NCBI GenBank assembly: GCA_025357975.1
Contig: JANYKY010000321.1
Coordinates: 1 to 30,684, forward strand
Direction: 5' to 3'
DNA from: Gemmatimonadaceae bacterium
Lineage (GTDB): Bacteria > Gemmatimonadota > Gemmatimonadetes > Gemmatimonadales > Gemmatimonadaceae
Length of the DNA stretch: 30,684 bases
In this document: one piece after another, positions 7,811-15,268 of the stretch
Layout of the letters: the number at the start of each line of letters is the position of its first letter
Numbering within the stretch: position 1 is the first letter of the stretch
Notes under the pieces: model-generated
The model's input: the letters and a program-made list of their open reading frames with translations, nothing else
What the model was told of the DNA's origin: nothing
The model's database searches: none
Program-made: the position numbers and the translations under genes

Positions 7811-9519
7811 TATCTCACGCCGTCCCCGAATGCCGTTACTGGATCGAGATCCACGGGAACGCCGCCCGCTTTCGCGAGTGCTTTCCTGAGCGTCGCGGGC
7901 ATCTGGTCATACCTTGCAAACCAGCGCTCCGCGCGACCGCGGTCGCCAGTCGCTTCTGCCTCGAGAAGCTCTTTGGCGAGGCTGGTAATCGAACCGGGCA
8001 TTCTGGCGAAGTCGATCACGTATTTCCCCGCCGAAGCATCGCGGGTGATTGCACCCCGCTCCACCAGGTAATTGAACTCCATCATTTCCCCCCGTCCGTG
8101 CGCTTCTGCGACACCAAAGCGCACCGCCCGGAAAATACCGGCGACGTACGACGCGTAATATTCGTTGGCGCGCGACTTTGGCAGCGCGCCGTGGTCCATC
8201 AGCCAGCCGAGGGCAAACATGCCGACGACGTCCGCTTTCGCTTCCTCGAGTGCAGACGCGACTGGTCCGATCGCCTCTGTGATATCTGTTTTTCCTTTCG
8301 GCGTACGGGCGAACGCGGGCCCGATTCCATGACTCAGCTCATGCATGACAACTACCGACAGATAGCCGTCTGTCGACAGCAGCCGTGATTGATCAGCGCG
8401 CATCAACAGCACTCCGATCGGTAGCACTGAGTACTTCACCCGTGCATCGAGAAAATTCTTGAAGAAGATTTTTTTCGTTCCTTTCTCCTCGTGAATACGG
8501 GGATCGTTCGGAAGATTGTCAGCAACCGCCTGATATCCGTGGCGCAGGTCGCCCGCGCGATACGGCGTGTCCATCACCTCCATCGGCGTTCTGTGTCCGG
8601 CGTTCGAGGGCTTGTCGTCGGCTGCAATTGGCAGGGCTTGTTGAATGTCGGCCACATACCTCTCGAACGTCTCGAGCTTGCGGCTTTCTGGCTCGTTTCG
8701 AATGAGGACGGCAGCACCGTATGAGCCTTTTACGCCGAGGAGATTGTCGACGTAGGTCTCGTACGGAGCAAAGATGATGTCGAACTTTGGATTGTCGAGA
8801 TCGACCCACGCGATGTCGCTCGCGTAATAATCGTCGCTGAGCAATGCATCGGCGCGCAGGCGGAGGAAATTGCTGAACGCTTTTTCATCACTCAGTGAAG
8901 CGGCTTCGCGAAGAGCCCTGGCGGCCGGCTCGAGCCACTGCCTGTACTCGACGTGGTAAGGCACAGTTACGAGCTCAGATCCCTGCCGCTTCACCACCGT
9001 CAACGGGTTGTAGATCTCGCCTTTTTTTTCTGGGTGTGCAGTGATGTATGCGTCGATTTCTTTCTGCGTGATCCCGCGTGGCAGGAGTGTCCCGCTCGGT
9101 GCGAACGGCTCGGTGCCCACAAAAGCTTTGTTGTTTTCGAGCAGGTCGTAACGACTGCCGCTGATGAGGAGGAAACGACGCAGCTGCTGGTCTGCCGCGC
9201 CCGGACACGATGCAAGCCCATTGTAGAGGCGAAGTGCTTCCGGGTCGCTTTGACGCCAGAAAATACTCTCGATGTAGCGGCTTGCCTCTACAAGTTTCTG
9301 GACCAGCTGAATCTCGCGTGTGGACAGTCCAGCTGTTGAGAACGGGACCTCGATGCGCCTGAACTTCGCCAGCTGCGCGGAGATGTTTTCGTTGGTCTTG
9401 GGATGGGCCACGCAAGCCGACGACAACGCTGCGGGAGGTACGGTCATCACTTGCGCAGAAGCTCCGCTGACAGCGGAGCCGATGCCTGCAAGGCAGGTTG
9501 CCAAGCGAACAAATTTCAT
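7810..9519 (-). CDS. Secreted M49 (dipeptidyl-peptidase III-like) metallopeptidase
   Basis: A 569-residue zinc peptidase of the M49 family. The N-terminus is a signal peptide (basic MKFVR, hydrophobic core, SGASAQ cleavage near residue 22), so it acts in the periplasm or outside. The zinc site is H393-E-L-S-H397, with the third ligand supplied by the EEAKAD motif (425-430), followed by VVGMFALG. Classical DPP III enzymes have a six-residue HEXXGH; this one has the five-residue HExxH form, reported for some bacterial members. Family members remove dipeptides from the N-terminus of oligopeptides. Length is shorter than the roughly 700-residue eukaryotic enzymes but usual for bacterial relatives. 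No strong ribosome-binding site precedes the ATG. It is the first gene of a two-gene unit with the downstream DinB gene. Confidence 0.87.
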   Translation of the reverse strand: MKFVRLATCLAGIGSAVSGASAQVMTVPPAALSSACVAHPKTNENISAQLAKFRRIEVPFSTAGLSTREIQLVQKLVEASRYIESIFWRQSDPEALRLYNGLASCPGAADQQLRRFLLISGSRYDLLENNKAFVGTEPFAPSGTLLPRGITQKEIDAYITAHPEKKGEIYNPLTVVKRQGSELVTVPYHVEYRQWLEPAARALREAASLSDEKAFSNFLRLRADALLSDDYYASDIAWVDLDNPKFDIIFAPYETYVDNLLGVKGSYGAAVLIRNEPESRKLETFERYVADIQQALPIAADDKPSNAGHRTPMEVMDTPYRAGDLRHGYQAVADNLPNDPRIHEEKGTKKIFFKNFLDARVKYSVLPIGVLLMRADQSRLLSTDGYLSVVVMHELSHGIGPAFARTPKGKTDITEAIGPVASALEEAKADVVGMFALGWLMDHGALPKSRANEYYASYVAGIFRAVRFGVAEAHGRGEMMEFNYLVERGAITRDASAGKYVIDFARMPGSITSLAKELLEAEATGDRGRAERWFARYDQMPATLRKALAKAGGVPVDLDPVTAFGDGVR

Positions 9520-9531
9520 GTGATGAAGCTA

Positions 9532-9545
9532 CGTTGCGCGCAACG
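9532..9545. promoter_or_regulatory. 14-bp perfect palindrome in the peptidase / membrane-protein divergent gap
   Basis: CGTTGCGCGCAACG reads identically on both strands and lies 12 bases upstream of the peptidase start, in the 127-base gap between divergent transcription units. It could be a repressor operator or a hairpin in the peptidase leader. Only the symmetry is seen; function is inferred. Confidence 0.3.
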
Positions 9546-9646
9546 CACCGGCGAGTCGGGCCTTATCATTGACGGGTATGGTTGTGCGACGCGGTTCGGC
9601 GTTCGATAATAGCCGCGATGCGGATGGAAATTTCTTCTGGAGCATT

Positions 9647-9835
9647 ATGAAAATCGTACTGAATATTGTCGGAGTGCTGTTCCTCATTGCCGGTGTTGTG
9701 TGGTTTCTGCAGGGCATCAACGTCCTTCCCGGCAGCTTCATGACGGGTCAAACCAAGTGGGCAGTTTACGGCGGGCTCGCCTTCGTGGCTGGATTGCTGC
9801 TTCTGGTCTCCGCCAACCGGCGCACACGCCAATGA
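9647..9835 (+). CDS. Small two-helix membrane protein
   Basis: A 62-residue protein that is nearly all membrane: helix one about residues 3-22 (VLNIVGVLFLIAGVVWFLQG), a short polar loop with PGSFMTGQTKW, and helix two about 38-55 ending in basic NRRTRQ. I chose the ATG at 9647, which has GGAG five bases upstream and begins directly at the helix, over an in-frame ATG at 9569 that adds a polar, non-homologous-looking extension. The stop overlaps the next start (ATGA), making it the first gene of an operon with two DinB-type genes and a dehydratase. Similar small proteins are common as hypothetical membrane proteins; the function is unknown. Confidence 0.75.
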   Translation: MKIVLNIVGVLFLIAGVVWFLQGINVLPGSFMTGQTKWAVYGGLAFVAGLLLLVSANRRTRQ

Positions 9836-10416
9836 AGGACGACATCGTGAAGTCGGTCGAAGCAGAATACCGGCGTTACAAGGCGGCTGCGGAAGGCGCG
9901 ATCGAACAGGTGCCGGATGATAAGCTTTCAGAGCCTGCCGCCGGGGGCGGAAATTCGCTCGCAATCCTTTGTTGGCATGTGTCCGGCAACCTGAAATCCC
10001 GCTTCACCGATTTTCTTTCCAGCGATGGGGAAAAACCGTGGCGGCAACGCGACGAAGAATTTGCTGAGAGAATCGTGTCGCGATCCGACTGGCTGATGAA
10101 ATGGAACGAGGGCTGGAATATCCTGTTCGCCACTCTTGATTCTTTCGGTGATGAGCGCCTTATGGACGATGTTCATATCCGGGGGCAGGCGATGCGGGTT
10201 CACGAAGCACTTCATCGGTCACTGGCCCACGCCAGCTATCATGTCGGACAAATTGTGCATATCGCTCACGCCTTCGCCGGGGACCAGTGGCGGTACCTGA
10301 GCATTCCACCGGGTGGAACAGCATCCTACAATGCCGCGCCGACGATGGAGAAACCGCTCGACTACGTGTCGGGCGCTGAAAAGAATGGCGAGTCCACCGG
10401 TGACCGGCCCGCATGA
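9832..10416 (+). CDS. DinB-superfamily protein (DUF1572 type)
   Basis: A 194-residue predicted four-helix bundle of the DUF1572 branch of the DinB superfamily. Visible are the N-terminal SVEAEYRRYKAAAEGAI helix, LCWHVSGNLKSRF with a candidate metal-ligand His, PWRQRDEEF, and the C-terminal RSLAHASYHVGQIVHIAH with the paired histidines expected of the metal site. The start at 9832 overlaps the membrane-protein stop, and its own stop overlaps the next DinB gene (ATGA at 10413). Members are mostly uncharacterised; thiol-transferase chemistry is possible but not shown. Confidence 0.87.
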   Translation: MKDDIVKSVEAEYRRYKAAAEGAIEQVPDDKLSEPAAGGGNSLAILCWHVSGNLKSRFTDFLSSDGEKPWRQRDEEFAERIVSRSDWLMKWNEGWNILFATLDSFGDERLMDDVHIRGQAMRVHEALHRSLAHASYHVGQIVHIAHAFAGDQWRYLSIPPGGTASYNAAPTMEKPLDYVSGAEKNGESTGDRPA

Positions 10417-10898
10417 ATCTCCGTGACGTCAAGGTTCTCTTTGAGTACAACGATTGGGCTAATCAGCGTCTTCTCGATGCTGTCGCAACCCTCAGCACGG
10501 AACAGTTGAGGCGCGACTTGGGCGGCAGCTATAAAACAGTTCGGGACCTCGAGGCGCACATCGTCTCGACCGAGTGGGCCTGGCTCGAACGATGGGGAGG
10601 AGTGAGTCCGACGAAAACTCCTGACTGGGTGAATGGCGGCGACATCGATGAGATCATCGCGGAATTGCATGCACTCGAGTTGAGGCGGTCTGAGTTTCTC
10701 TGGAGTATGCCTGACGCTGATCTGTCAAAGCCGATCGAATACCATTTCCTGAGTGGCGAGCCAGGTGTGCACACGTTGCAGGACTTGATGATCCATGTGG
10801 TGAATCACTCGACATATCATCGTGGCCAGCTGGCATCGATGCTTCGGCAGCTTGGCGCACCGGCACCGTCAACGGACTTCGTTCTTTTCAAGGTTTGA
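10413..10898 (+). CDS. DinB-family protein
   Basis: A 161-residue DinB-family protein. The N-terminal motif FEYNDWANQRLLDAV is the classic family signature. DLEAHIVSTEWAWLERW contains the first candidate metal-binding His, and LMIHVVNHSTYHRGQL the C-terminal pair. The likely metal site is complete, suggesting an active enzyme or metal protein. DinB relatives include bacillithiol S-transferase (BstA), mycothiol-dependent isomerases and damage-inducible proteins of unknown role. The ATGA overlaps with the preceding gene and the two-base space before the dehydratase ATG show a single operon. Confidence 0.92.
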   Translation: MNLRDVKVLFEYNDWANQRLLDAVATLSTEQLRRDLGGSYKTVRDLEAHIVSTEWAWLERWGGVSPTKTPDWVNGGDIDEIIAELHALELRRSEFLWSMPDADLSKPIEYHFLSGEPGVHTLQDLMIHVVNHSTYHRGQLASMLRQLGAPAPSTDFVLFKV

Positions 10899-10900
10899 TC

Positions 10901-11884
10901 ATGAATGCGCCATCGGTCGAAGCAATCCGGGCTAATCGCGCGCGGCTGAGCGACCTCGTGATCACTACGCCAATCCGGCGCCTTGTTGACGACGCTGTCG
11001 GAGAATCCGTCGGCACCTCGACGGAATTGTGGCTTAAAGAGGAGCTGTTTCAACGCACCGGGAGTTTCAAACCGCGTGGCGCGCTCACGGTAATGCTGGA
11101 TCTGGATGCTGACGCGCTTTCGCGGGGTGTGACGGCGGTCTCCGCTGGCAATCACGCGATTGCGGTTGCTTACGCTGCACGGGTTCTGGGGACGACAGCG
11201 AAGCTGGTGATGCCGAAAACCGCAAACGCGTATCGCGTTGAAATGTGCCGGCAGCTTGGAGGTAACGTCGAGCTCGTAGATAATGTCACGGAGGCGTTTG
11301 CACGGGTTCGGGATATCGAATCGACGGAGGGGCGGACCTTCGTACATCCGTATGAAGGCCCAAAGACGGCGCTCGGGACCGCATCGGTAGGAATGGAGTT
11401 CATCGATCAGGTCCGCGAAGCTGGTGGGACGCTCGATGCGGTAATCGTTGCTGCGGGCGGTGGTGGGCTTTCGGGCGGTGTCGCCTGCGCAGTGAAGCAG
11501 ATGAGTTCCACGACTGCCGTCTATGTCGTCGAGCCGGAGGGTGCGGACACGTTGAGCCGATCATTTCAGACGGGCTCGCCGGAATCGATCGACGCGGTGC
11601 GTACTATCGCCGATTCGCTCGGTGCACCGCGCTCGGAACCTTATTCCCTGGCGCTCAACAAGGGATTCGTGGATGAAGTGGTACTCGTGAACGATGATCA
11701 GATCCGCGATGCGATGCGCTTGTTGTTCCTGTCTGCAAAGCTGGCGGTTGAACCGGCCGGGGCCGCCGCGCTGGCAGCGTTGATGTATCCGCTGCGCTCA
11801 CGCCTGGATGGAAAGAGCGTTGGCATCATCGTATGCGGTGCCAACATCGATTTTCAAACTTTCGCAAAGCAGATTCTCGAGTAA
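10901..11884 (+). CDS. PLP-dependent threonine/serine dehydratase
   Basis: A fold-type II pyridoxal-phosphate enzyme, about 327 residues, of the threonine/serine ammonia-lyase family. It converts Thr to 2-oxobutanoate, or Ser to pyruvate, plus ammonia. The Schiff-base lysine is Lys57 in GSFKPRGA, the substrate loop is SAGNHAIA, the phosphate-cradling loop is AAGGGGLSGG, and the conserved tail VCGANIDF is present. There is no C-terminal ACT regulatory domain, so it resembles catabolic or racemase-like single-domain enzymes more than biosynthetic IlvA. I use the ATG at 10901; an in-frame TTG six bases earlier overlaps the previous stop. It is the last gene of the membrane-protein/DinB operon. 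Serine racemase activity is an alternative. Confidence 0.9.
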   Translation: MNAPSVEAIRANRARLSDLVITTPIRRLVDDAVGESVGTSTELWLKEELFQRTGSFKPRGALTVMLDLDADALSRGVTAVSAGNHAIAVAYAARVLGTTAKLVMPKTANAYRVEMCRQLGGNVELVDNVTEAFARVRDIESTEGRTFVHPYEGPKTALGTASVGMEFIDQVREAGGTLDAVIVAAGGGGLSGGVACAVKQMSSTTAVYVVEPEGADTLSRSFQTGSPESIDAVRTIADSLGAPRSEPYSLALNKGFVDEVVLVNDDQIRDAMRLLFLSAKLAVEPAGAAALAALMYPLRSRLDGKSVGIIVCGANIDFQTFAKQILE

Positions 11885-12160
11885 GGATGGAGGGGCCAAA
11901 CAATTCCTGACCCGGACACTGCACTTCTCGCATATCTGGCAACAAGGCCCCGCCGCGGGGCAACAAAGTTTGCGCTCCCGGGAGATGCGAAACGGGACTA
12001 CCTCGGCTCGGGAGCCCAGCCTGGGTCGCCGGCAGGTGGCGACCCGAAGAGCTGGACTGGTGTGCCGAAATTCTGTTACAGGATGACGACAATCGATGAG
12101 CGGCGCTTATGGACGCACGCGAACGCGGCGACAAGGGGGAGAGTTTTACCGTCTCGCATT
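11885..12160. other. Hairpin-rich non-coding gap, possible structured RNA
   Basis: This 276-base gap between convergent genes has no convincing ORF but holds three strong, consecutive stem-forming sequences. GCCCC/GGGGC lies at 11947-11961. GCTCCCG (11974-11980) pairs with CGGGAGC (12009-12015). GGGTCGCC (12023-12030) pairs with GGCGACCC (12038-12045). None is followed by a T-run on either strand, so they are not simple intrinsic terminators. They may act as a bidirectional transcription barrier or part of a small structured RNA. No known RNA family is recognised. Confidence 0.3.
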
Positions 12161-12640
12161 TTACTGCGTGGTTGCGAGCAGGCGAGCGAGCGCCTGATAG
12201 CTTTCGTTTACTCCGCCTTCCATTCCCGAGTTGAGCATTCCGTCGCGCTCCTCGGTCGTATGAGACAGTGATGTTGTCGTAACCTTCGTGCGGCTGCCGC
12301 CAAGATCTTCGAACGTCGTAGTCTCGATCATGACGTGGCCGGGCATGCCGTCCCACTCGAATGTCCGAACAATTCGGTCCTGTGGCGTGACTTCACGGTA
12401 GCGTCCCTCGAATCCGAACACGCCGTGATCGGTGTGCTCGACGTAGCGCCAATGGCCACCCCGCTCAGGCTCCATTCGCTCGATCACGAGCTTGTTGCCA
12501 CGTCCCCACCATTGGGCAACGAGTGCCGGCTCCGTGAAAGCCTTCCACACCCGGTCGCGTGATGCATCGAAGGTTCTCTCGATCAAAATTTCGCGGTCGC
12601 TTGGCGGTGTGATCGTTACCGGTTTGGCTGTAGCGGTCAT
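12161..12640 (-). CDS. AHSA1/SRPBCC-domain protein
   Basis: A 159-residue START/Bet v1-like protein of the AHSA1 family. Hallmarks are IERTFDASRDRVWKAFTEP at the first strand and helix, VAQWWGRG, the EPERGGHWRYVE strand, and the long C-terminal helix GGVNESYQALARLL. The fold has a hydrophobic pocket for lipids or other small molecules; the specific ligand is unknown. The start has a good ribosome-binding site (AAGGAG eight bases upstream) and follows the ArsR stop by 11 bases. ArsR-AHSA1 pairs are a recurrent arrangement in which the regulator controls the SRPBCC partner. Confidence 0.92.
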   Translation of the reverse strand: MTATAKPVTITPPSDREILIERTFDASRDRVWKAFTEPALVAQWWGRGNKLVIERMEPERGGHWRYVEHTDHGVFGFEGRYREVTPQDRIVRTFEWDGMPGHVMIETTTFEDLGGSRTKVTTTSLSHTTEERDGMLNSGMEGGVNESYQALARLLATTQ

Positions 12641-12651
12641 TTTTCATCTCC

Positions 12652-12975
12652 TTATGTGCGCTCGAGGAAATCGCCCAGGCTATCGAGGCGCTCGTCGAGC
12701 ATTTTCTGGTATTTGCCAATCCAGGCGGCTTCTTCCGCCAGGCGGCGTGGGCCCAGTGTGCACGTGCGGACTCGACCCGTCTTTTTTGTCTTTACCAAGC
12801 CGGCGTCTTCGAGCACCTGCACATGTTTCTTCATCCCGGTAAGCGTCATTTCGAAAGTCTCGGCAAGCTCGGTTATGGAGTGTTGCCCTTGTCCAAGCCG
12901 TTCGAGAACACCGCGCCGCGTCGGGTCAGAGACGGCGGCGAATGTCGAGCTGATGCGAGATGTATACTGAACCAT
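12652..12975 (-). CDS. ArsR-family transcriptional regulator
   Basis: A winged-helix repressor of the ArsR family, 107 residues from the ATG at 12975. The region SSTFAAVSDPTRRGVLERLGQG is typical of the first helices. The recognition helix lies in ELAETFEMTLTGMKKHVQVLEDAGLV, and the wing in VKTKKTGRVRTCTLGPRRL. No cysteine-rich metal site is visible in the alpha3 or alpha5 helices, so it is probably not a metal sensor. The frame is open to an ATG at 13011, but family homology starts with MVQYTSRISSTFAA at 12975. That ATG lies at the centre of a 28-bp palindrome and has no ribosome-binding site, suggesting a leaderless message. It is co-transcribed with the AHSA1 gene. Confidence 0.92.
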   Translation of the reverse strand: MVQYTSRISSTFAAVSDPTRRGVLERLGQGQHSITELAETFEMTLTGMKKHVQVLEDAGLVKTKKTGRVRTCTLGPRRLAEEAAWIGKYQKMLDERLDSLGDFLERT

Positions 12976-12989
12976 ATGGTTCAGTATAC
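12962..12989. promoter_or_regulatory. Perfect 28-bp palindrome: ArsR operator with mirrored -10 boxes
   Basis: The sequence from 12962 to 12989 is exactly self-complementary, with half-site GTATACTGAACCAT and centre at 12975/12976. Each arm contains TATACT: at 12963-12968 on the + strand, and read 12988 to 12983 on the - strand. The minus-strand copy has TTGTGC (13011 to 13006) 17 bases upstream, giving a credible promoter whose transcript would begin next to the ArsR ATG at 12975. An ArsR dimer on this site would cover both promoters. The symmetry and boxes are seen; repression is inferred from the family. Confidence 0.75.
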
Positions 12990-13029
12990 GCGCGTTGTTC
13001 AGCCCGCACAAGTCGTGGAGGCACAGTCA

Positions 13030-13491
13030 GTGCTGATAAACAAGGCAAAACTCCCACAAGGAACCCAGTTGAATCCAACTCCCGGAAATACCCAGCTTCT
13101 CGACATCGAACGCCGTTTTTGGGCTTCGATTCAAAAAAAGGACGGCCCTGGCACGGGCGCGATGACGGACGACGGCTGCATCATTGTCGGCGCGCAGGGA
13201 ATTTCAGCGATCGACCAGAAGTCGATGGCGAAGATGACGCAGGAATCGACGTGGGATCTCCAAGAGTACTCGTTCGATGACAAGACGGCACAGGTGCGCA
13301 TGATCGGAGATGACCTCGCGATTGTCGCGTACAAGGTCAGCGAGCGGATCGTCGTCGAAGGGAAGACACTGACGTTCGACGCGAACGACTCATCAGTGTG
13401 GGTGAAGCGGACGGGAAAATGGGTGTGCGTGCTACATACTGAATCGCTGGCCGGCGATCCATTTGGCCGCGACAAGAAAACTGCGGAATAG
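13030..13491 (+). CDS. NTF2-like (DUF4440/SnoaL-type) protein
   Basis: A 153-residue protein of the NTF2-like fold. Visible features are LLDIERRFWASIQKKD (first helix), the MTDDGCIIVGAQGIS segment, MTQESTWDLQEYSF, and the paired strands VRMIGDDLAIVAYKVSER and SSVWVKRTGKWVCVLHTESL that end DUF4440 domains. No signal peptide is evident, so it is cytoplasmic. I prefer the GTG at 13030, which has GGAGG eight bases upstream. An in-frame ATG at 12976 sits inside the palindrome and has no ribosome-binding site. The gene is divergent from the ArsR gene and probably shares its operator. Ligand or enzymatic role is unknown. Confidence 0.82.
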   Translation: MLINKAKLPQGTQLNPTPGNTQLLDIERRFWASIQKKDGPGTGAMTDDGCIIVGAQGISAIDQKSMAKMTQESTWDLQEYSFDDKTAQVRMIGDDLAIVAYKVSERIVVEGKTLTFDANDSSVWVKRTGKWVCVLHTESLAGDPFGRDKKTAE

Positions 13492-14520
13492 CTACGTGTC
13501 GAGCTCCGCGCTGAGTCTAGGCTCTCCCGGTGCGTTGTTCCCAAGAATCCGCGCAACGATTTTGTCGCCGTGGTAACGCCCGTTCTCGATGAAAATCTTG
13601 TTGGCGTCGAACCCGGCAACTACAACCCCGGCGATGAAAATTCCCGGCACTGACGTCTCGAGCGTCGCCAGATCGTGTTCGGGAATTCCGGTCACCGCGT
13701 TGATTGGAACGCCTGCGTTTCGAAGAAGGTCGACGTTTGGGGCAAAACCAGTCATCACGTAGACGAACGTCGCAGGAAGTTTTTCCTGTCCAGCTGGTGT
13801 GTCGAGTGTCACACCGGCTCCGTCAATCGCACTGACACGGCTATCCCACCGGGTTCCGATTGCGCCTTCTTTCTCGCGATTGATGAAATCCGGCAACACC
13901 CACGGCTTTATTCGCTTGTCGAACGTCGGACCGAAGTGAACGAGTGTTACGCGCGCTCCCGAGCGCCACAGATCGAGCGCCGCTTCTGCCGCTGAATTTC
14001 CGCCGCCTATCACGACCGCGTCCTGATCGAATGCCTCATGCCCCTCGCGATACACGTGGGCCACATGCGGCATGTCTTCGCCGGGAACGCGCAAATAGTT
14101 CGGCGATCCGAAATATCCAGTCGCGACAACCACTGCCTTTGCGCGCGTTTCGCCGACCACTCCGTTGCGCTTCGTCGAACGAACGACGAACCCGGTGCCT
14201 GACTTCTCAATGGACGTAACTCTCTCGTATTGACGGAGCCTGATCGCGAAATGCTTCACGATCGCGCGATAGTAAGCCAGCGCGTCCCGCCTGGATGGCT
14301 TGTCCGTCGCGACAACAAACGGAACTCCGCCAAGCGAAAGTTTCTCCGCCGTAGAAAAAAAATTCACGTAGCTCGGATACTGAGTAATCGTGCTCACGAC
14401 CGCCTCGGCCTCGATGACCTCGACGTTCAGGCCCGCGGCCTGCGCCGTGATAGCCGTCGCGAGTCCGCAAGGTCCACCACCAATCACCACCAGATCCAGC
14501 TCCAATGCCCGGTCTGTCAC
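13492..14520 (-). CDS. ypdA: YpdA-like FAD/NAD(P) disulfide reductase
   Basis: A 342-residue flavoprotein of the thioredoxin-reductase superfamily, closest to YpdA/Bdr, the proposed bacillithiol-disulfide reductase. The N-terminal FAD motif is VIGGGPCGLA with Cys18 directly after GGGP, the position of the functional cysteine in YpdA. It lacks the CxxC of thioredoxin reductase. A second dinucleotide motif, VVIGGGNSAAEAAL, binds NADPH. ITQYPSYVNFFSTAEKLSLGGVPF and GVVVAGFDANKIFIENGR are family-typical. It would reduce a low-molecular-weight thiol disulfide in the cytoplasm, using NADPH. The stop abuts the convergent NTF2-like stop without a gap. The nearby DinB-superfamily genes fit a bacillithiol-using organism, but no biosynthetic bsh gene is in the window. 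Confidence 0.87.
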   Translation of the reverse strand: MTDRALELDLVVIGGGPCGLATAITAQAAGLNVEVIEAEAVVSTITQYPSYVNFFSTAEKLSLGGVPFVVATDKPSRRDALAYYRAIVKHFAIRLRQYERVTSIEKSGTGFVVRSTKRNGVVGETRAKAVVVATGYFGSPNYLRVPGEDMPHVAHVYREGHEAFDQDAVVIGGGNSAAEAALDLWRSGARVTLVHFGPTFDKRIKPWVLPDFINREKEGAIGTRWDSRVSAIDGAGVTLDTPAGQEKLPATFVYVMTGFAPNVDLLRNAGVPINAVTGIPEHDLATLETSVPGIFIAGVVVAGFDANKIFIENGRYHGDKIVARILGNNAPGEPRLSAELDT

Positions 14521-14653
14521 TTCATCCCCTGATTTTCGTATGCATCCACAAAGATGGCTAATTCACTGCCTCGAATGCTCTCTGCGCCAAGCCTCTTGAC
14601 GCAGAGTCAATTCCTTTCGAATGTCGCTAGGTCCAACCTCACCGGAAAATCTC

Positions 14654-15259
14654 ATGTGGAAATGGCTGGTCGGAATTCTGGTTGCGCTGGTTCTACTGAT
14701 TCTCGTCGGCGGATGGTGGGGATATCAGGCCGTCCAGAAAAATCTGTCCTCTGATGGAACCGAGCGAGTAACAATCGCAGGCACGCCTGCTCGCGTCTTT
14801 GCCGCGCTCGCTAACGGTGATTCCGTCCCAAAGTGGATGGCCAATGGAAATACCATCACCACAACGCGTCACGGTCCCCTCGTTGTGGGAGATTCGCTGC
14901 AGGTCGCAATGAAGTCGACATTCGCCGTACCGCAGCGCCCGATGACATGGCAGATAACGGAGGTGAATCCAGACCACCTCCTCGCTTTTCAGCTCGTGAG
15001 CGACTCTACACATCGTGTAATCGCGGTCCGGCGCGATTCACTCGTCGCGGCCGGCGACTCTACCAACATCGTCAGCACCGTTGTATCGCCATTGCTCGAC
15101 TCGATTCAGGCCATTCACGCCGGCCCGAAACCGAAGGCGAGCGATGGCATCATTGGCCTCGGTTCGACAATAATGATCTCGGCCTTTCGAATGCAGTCGA
15201 AACTCGATCTGCTTCAGCTCAAGGCTCACATCGAGCACCAGAAGATACCAACCCGATAG
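14654..15259 (+). CDS. Membrane-anchored SRPBCC-domain protein
   Basis: About 201 residues. An N-terminal transmembrane anchor (residues 2-24, MWKWLVGILVALVLLILVGGWWG) is followed by an exported SRPBCC/polyketide-cyclase-like domain. The domain begins at SDGTERVTIAGTPARVFAALANGDSVPKWM and continues with strands such as MTWQITEVNPDHLLAFQLVSD. The ATG at 14654, with GGAAA upstream, is preferred over the ATG at 14621. A 13-base-loop inverted repeat CTCTGCG...CGCAGAG (14580-14606) lies in the divergent promoter gap shared with ypdA. It is followed after nine bases by the ankyrin-repeat gene, so the two are probably co-transcribed. Ligand unknown. Confidence 0.78.
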   Translation: MWKWLVGILVALVLLILVGGWWGYQAVQKNLSSDGTERVTIAGTPARVFAALANGDSVPKWMANGNTITTTRHGPLVVGDSLQVAMKSTFAVPQRPMTWQITEVNPDHLLAFQLVSDSTHRVIAVRRDSLVAAGDSTNIVSTVVSPLLDSIQAIHAGPKPKASDGIIGLGSTIMISAFRMQSKLDLLQLKAHIEHQKIPTR

Positions 15260-15268
15260 CGACCACCG

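Noticed and set aside
12976..13029. ATG at 12976 as start of the NTF2-like protein, which would make two proteins starting MVQYT from one palindrome
   Set aside because: The coincidence follows from palindrome symmetry. This ATG has no ribosome-binding site, while GTG 13030 has GGAGG at ideal spacing and starts near the conserved domain.
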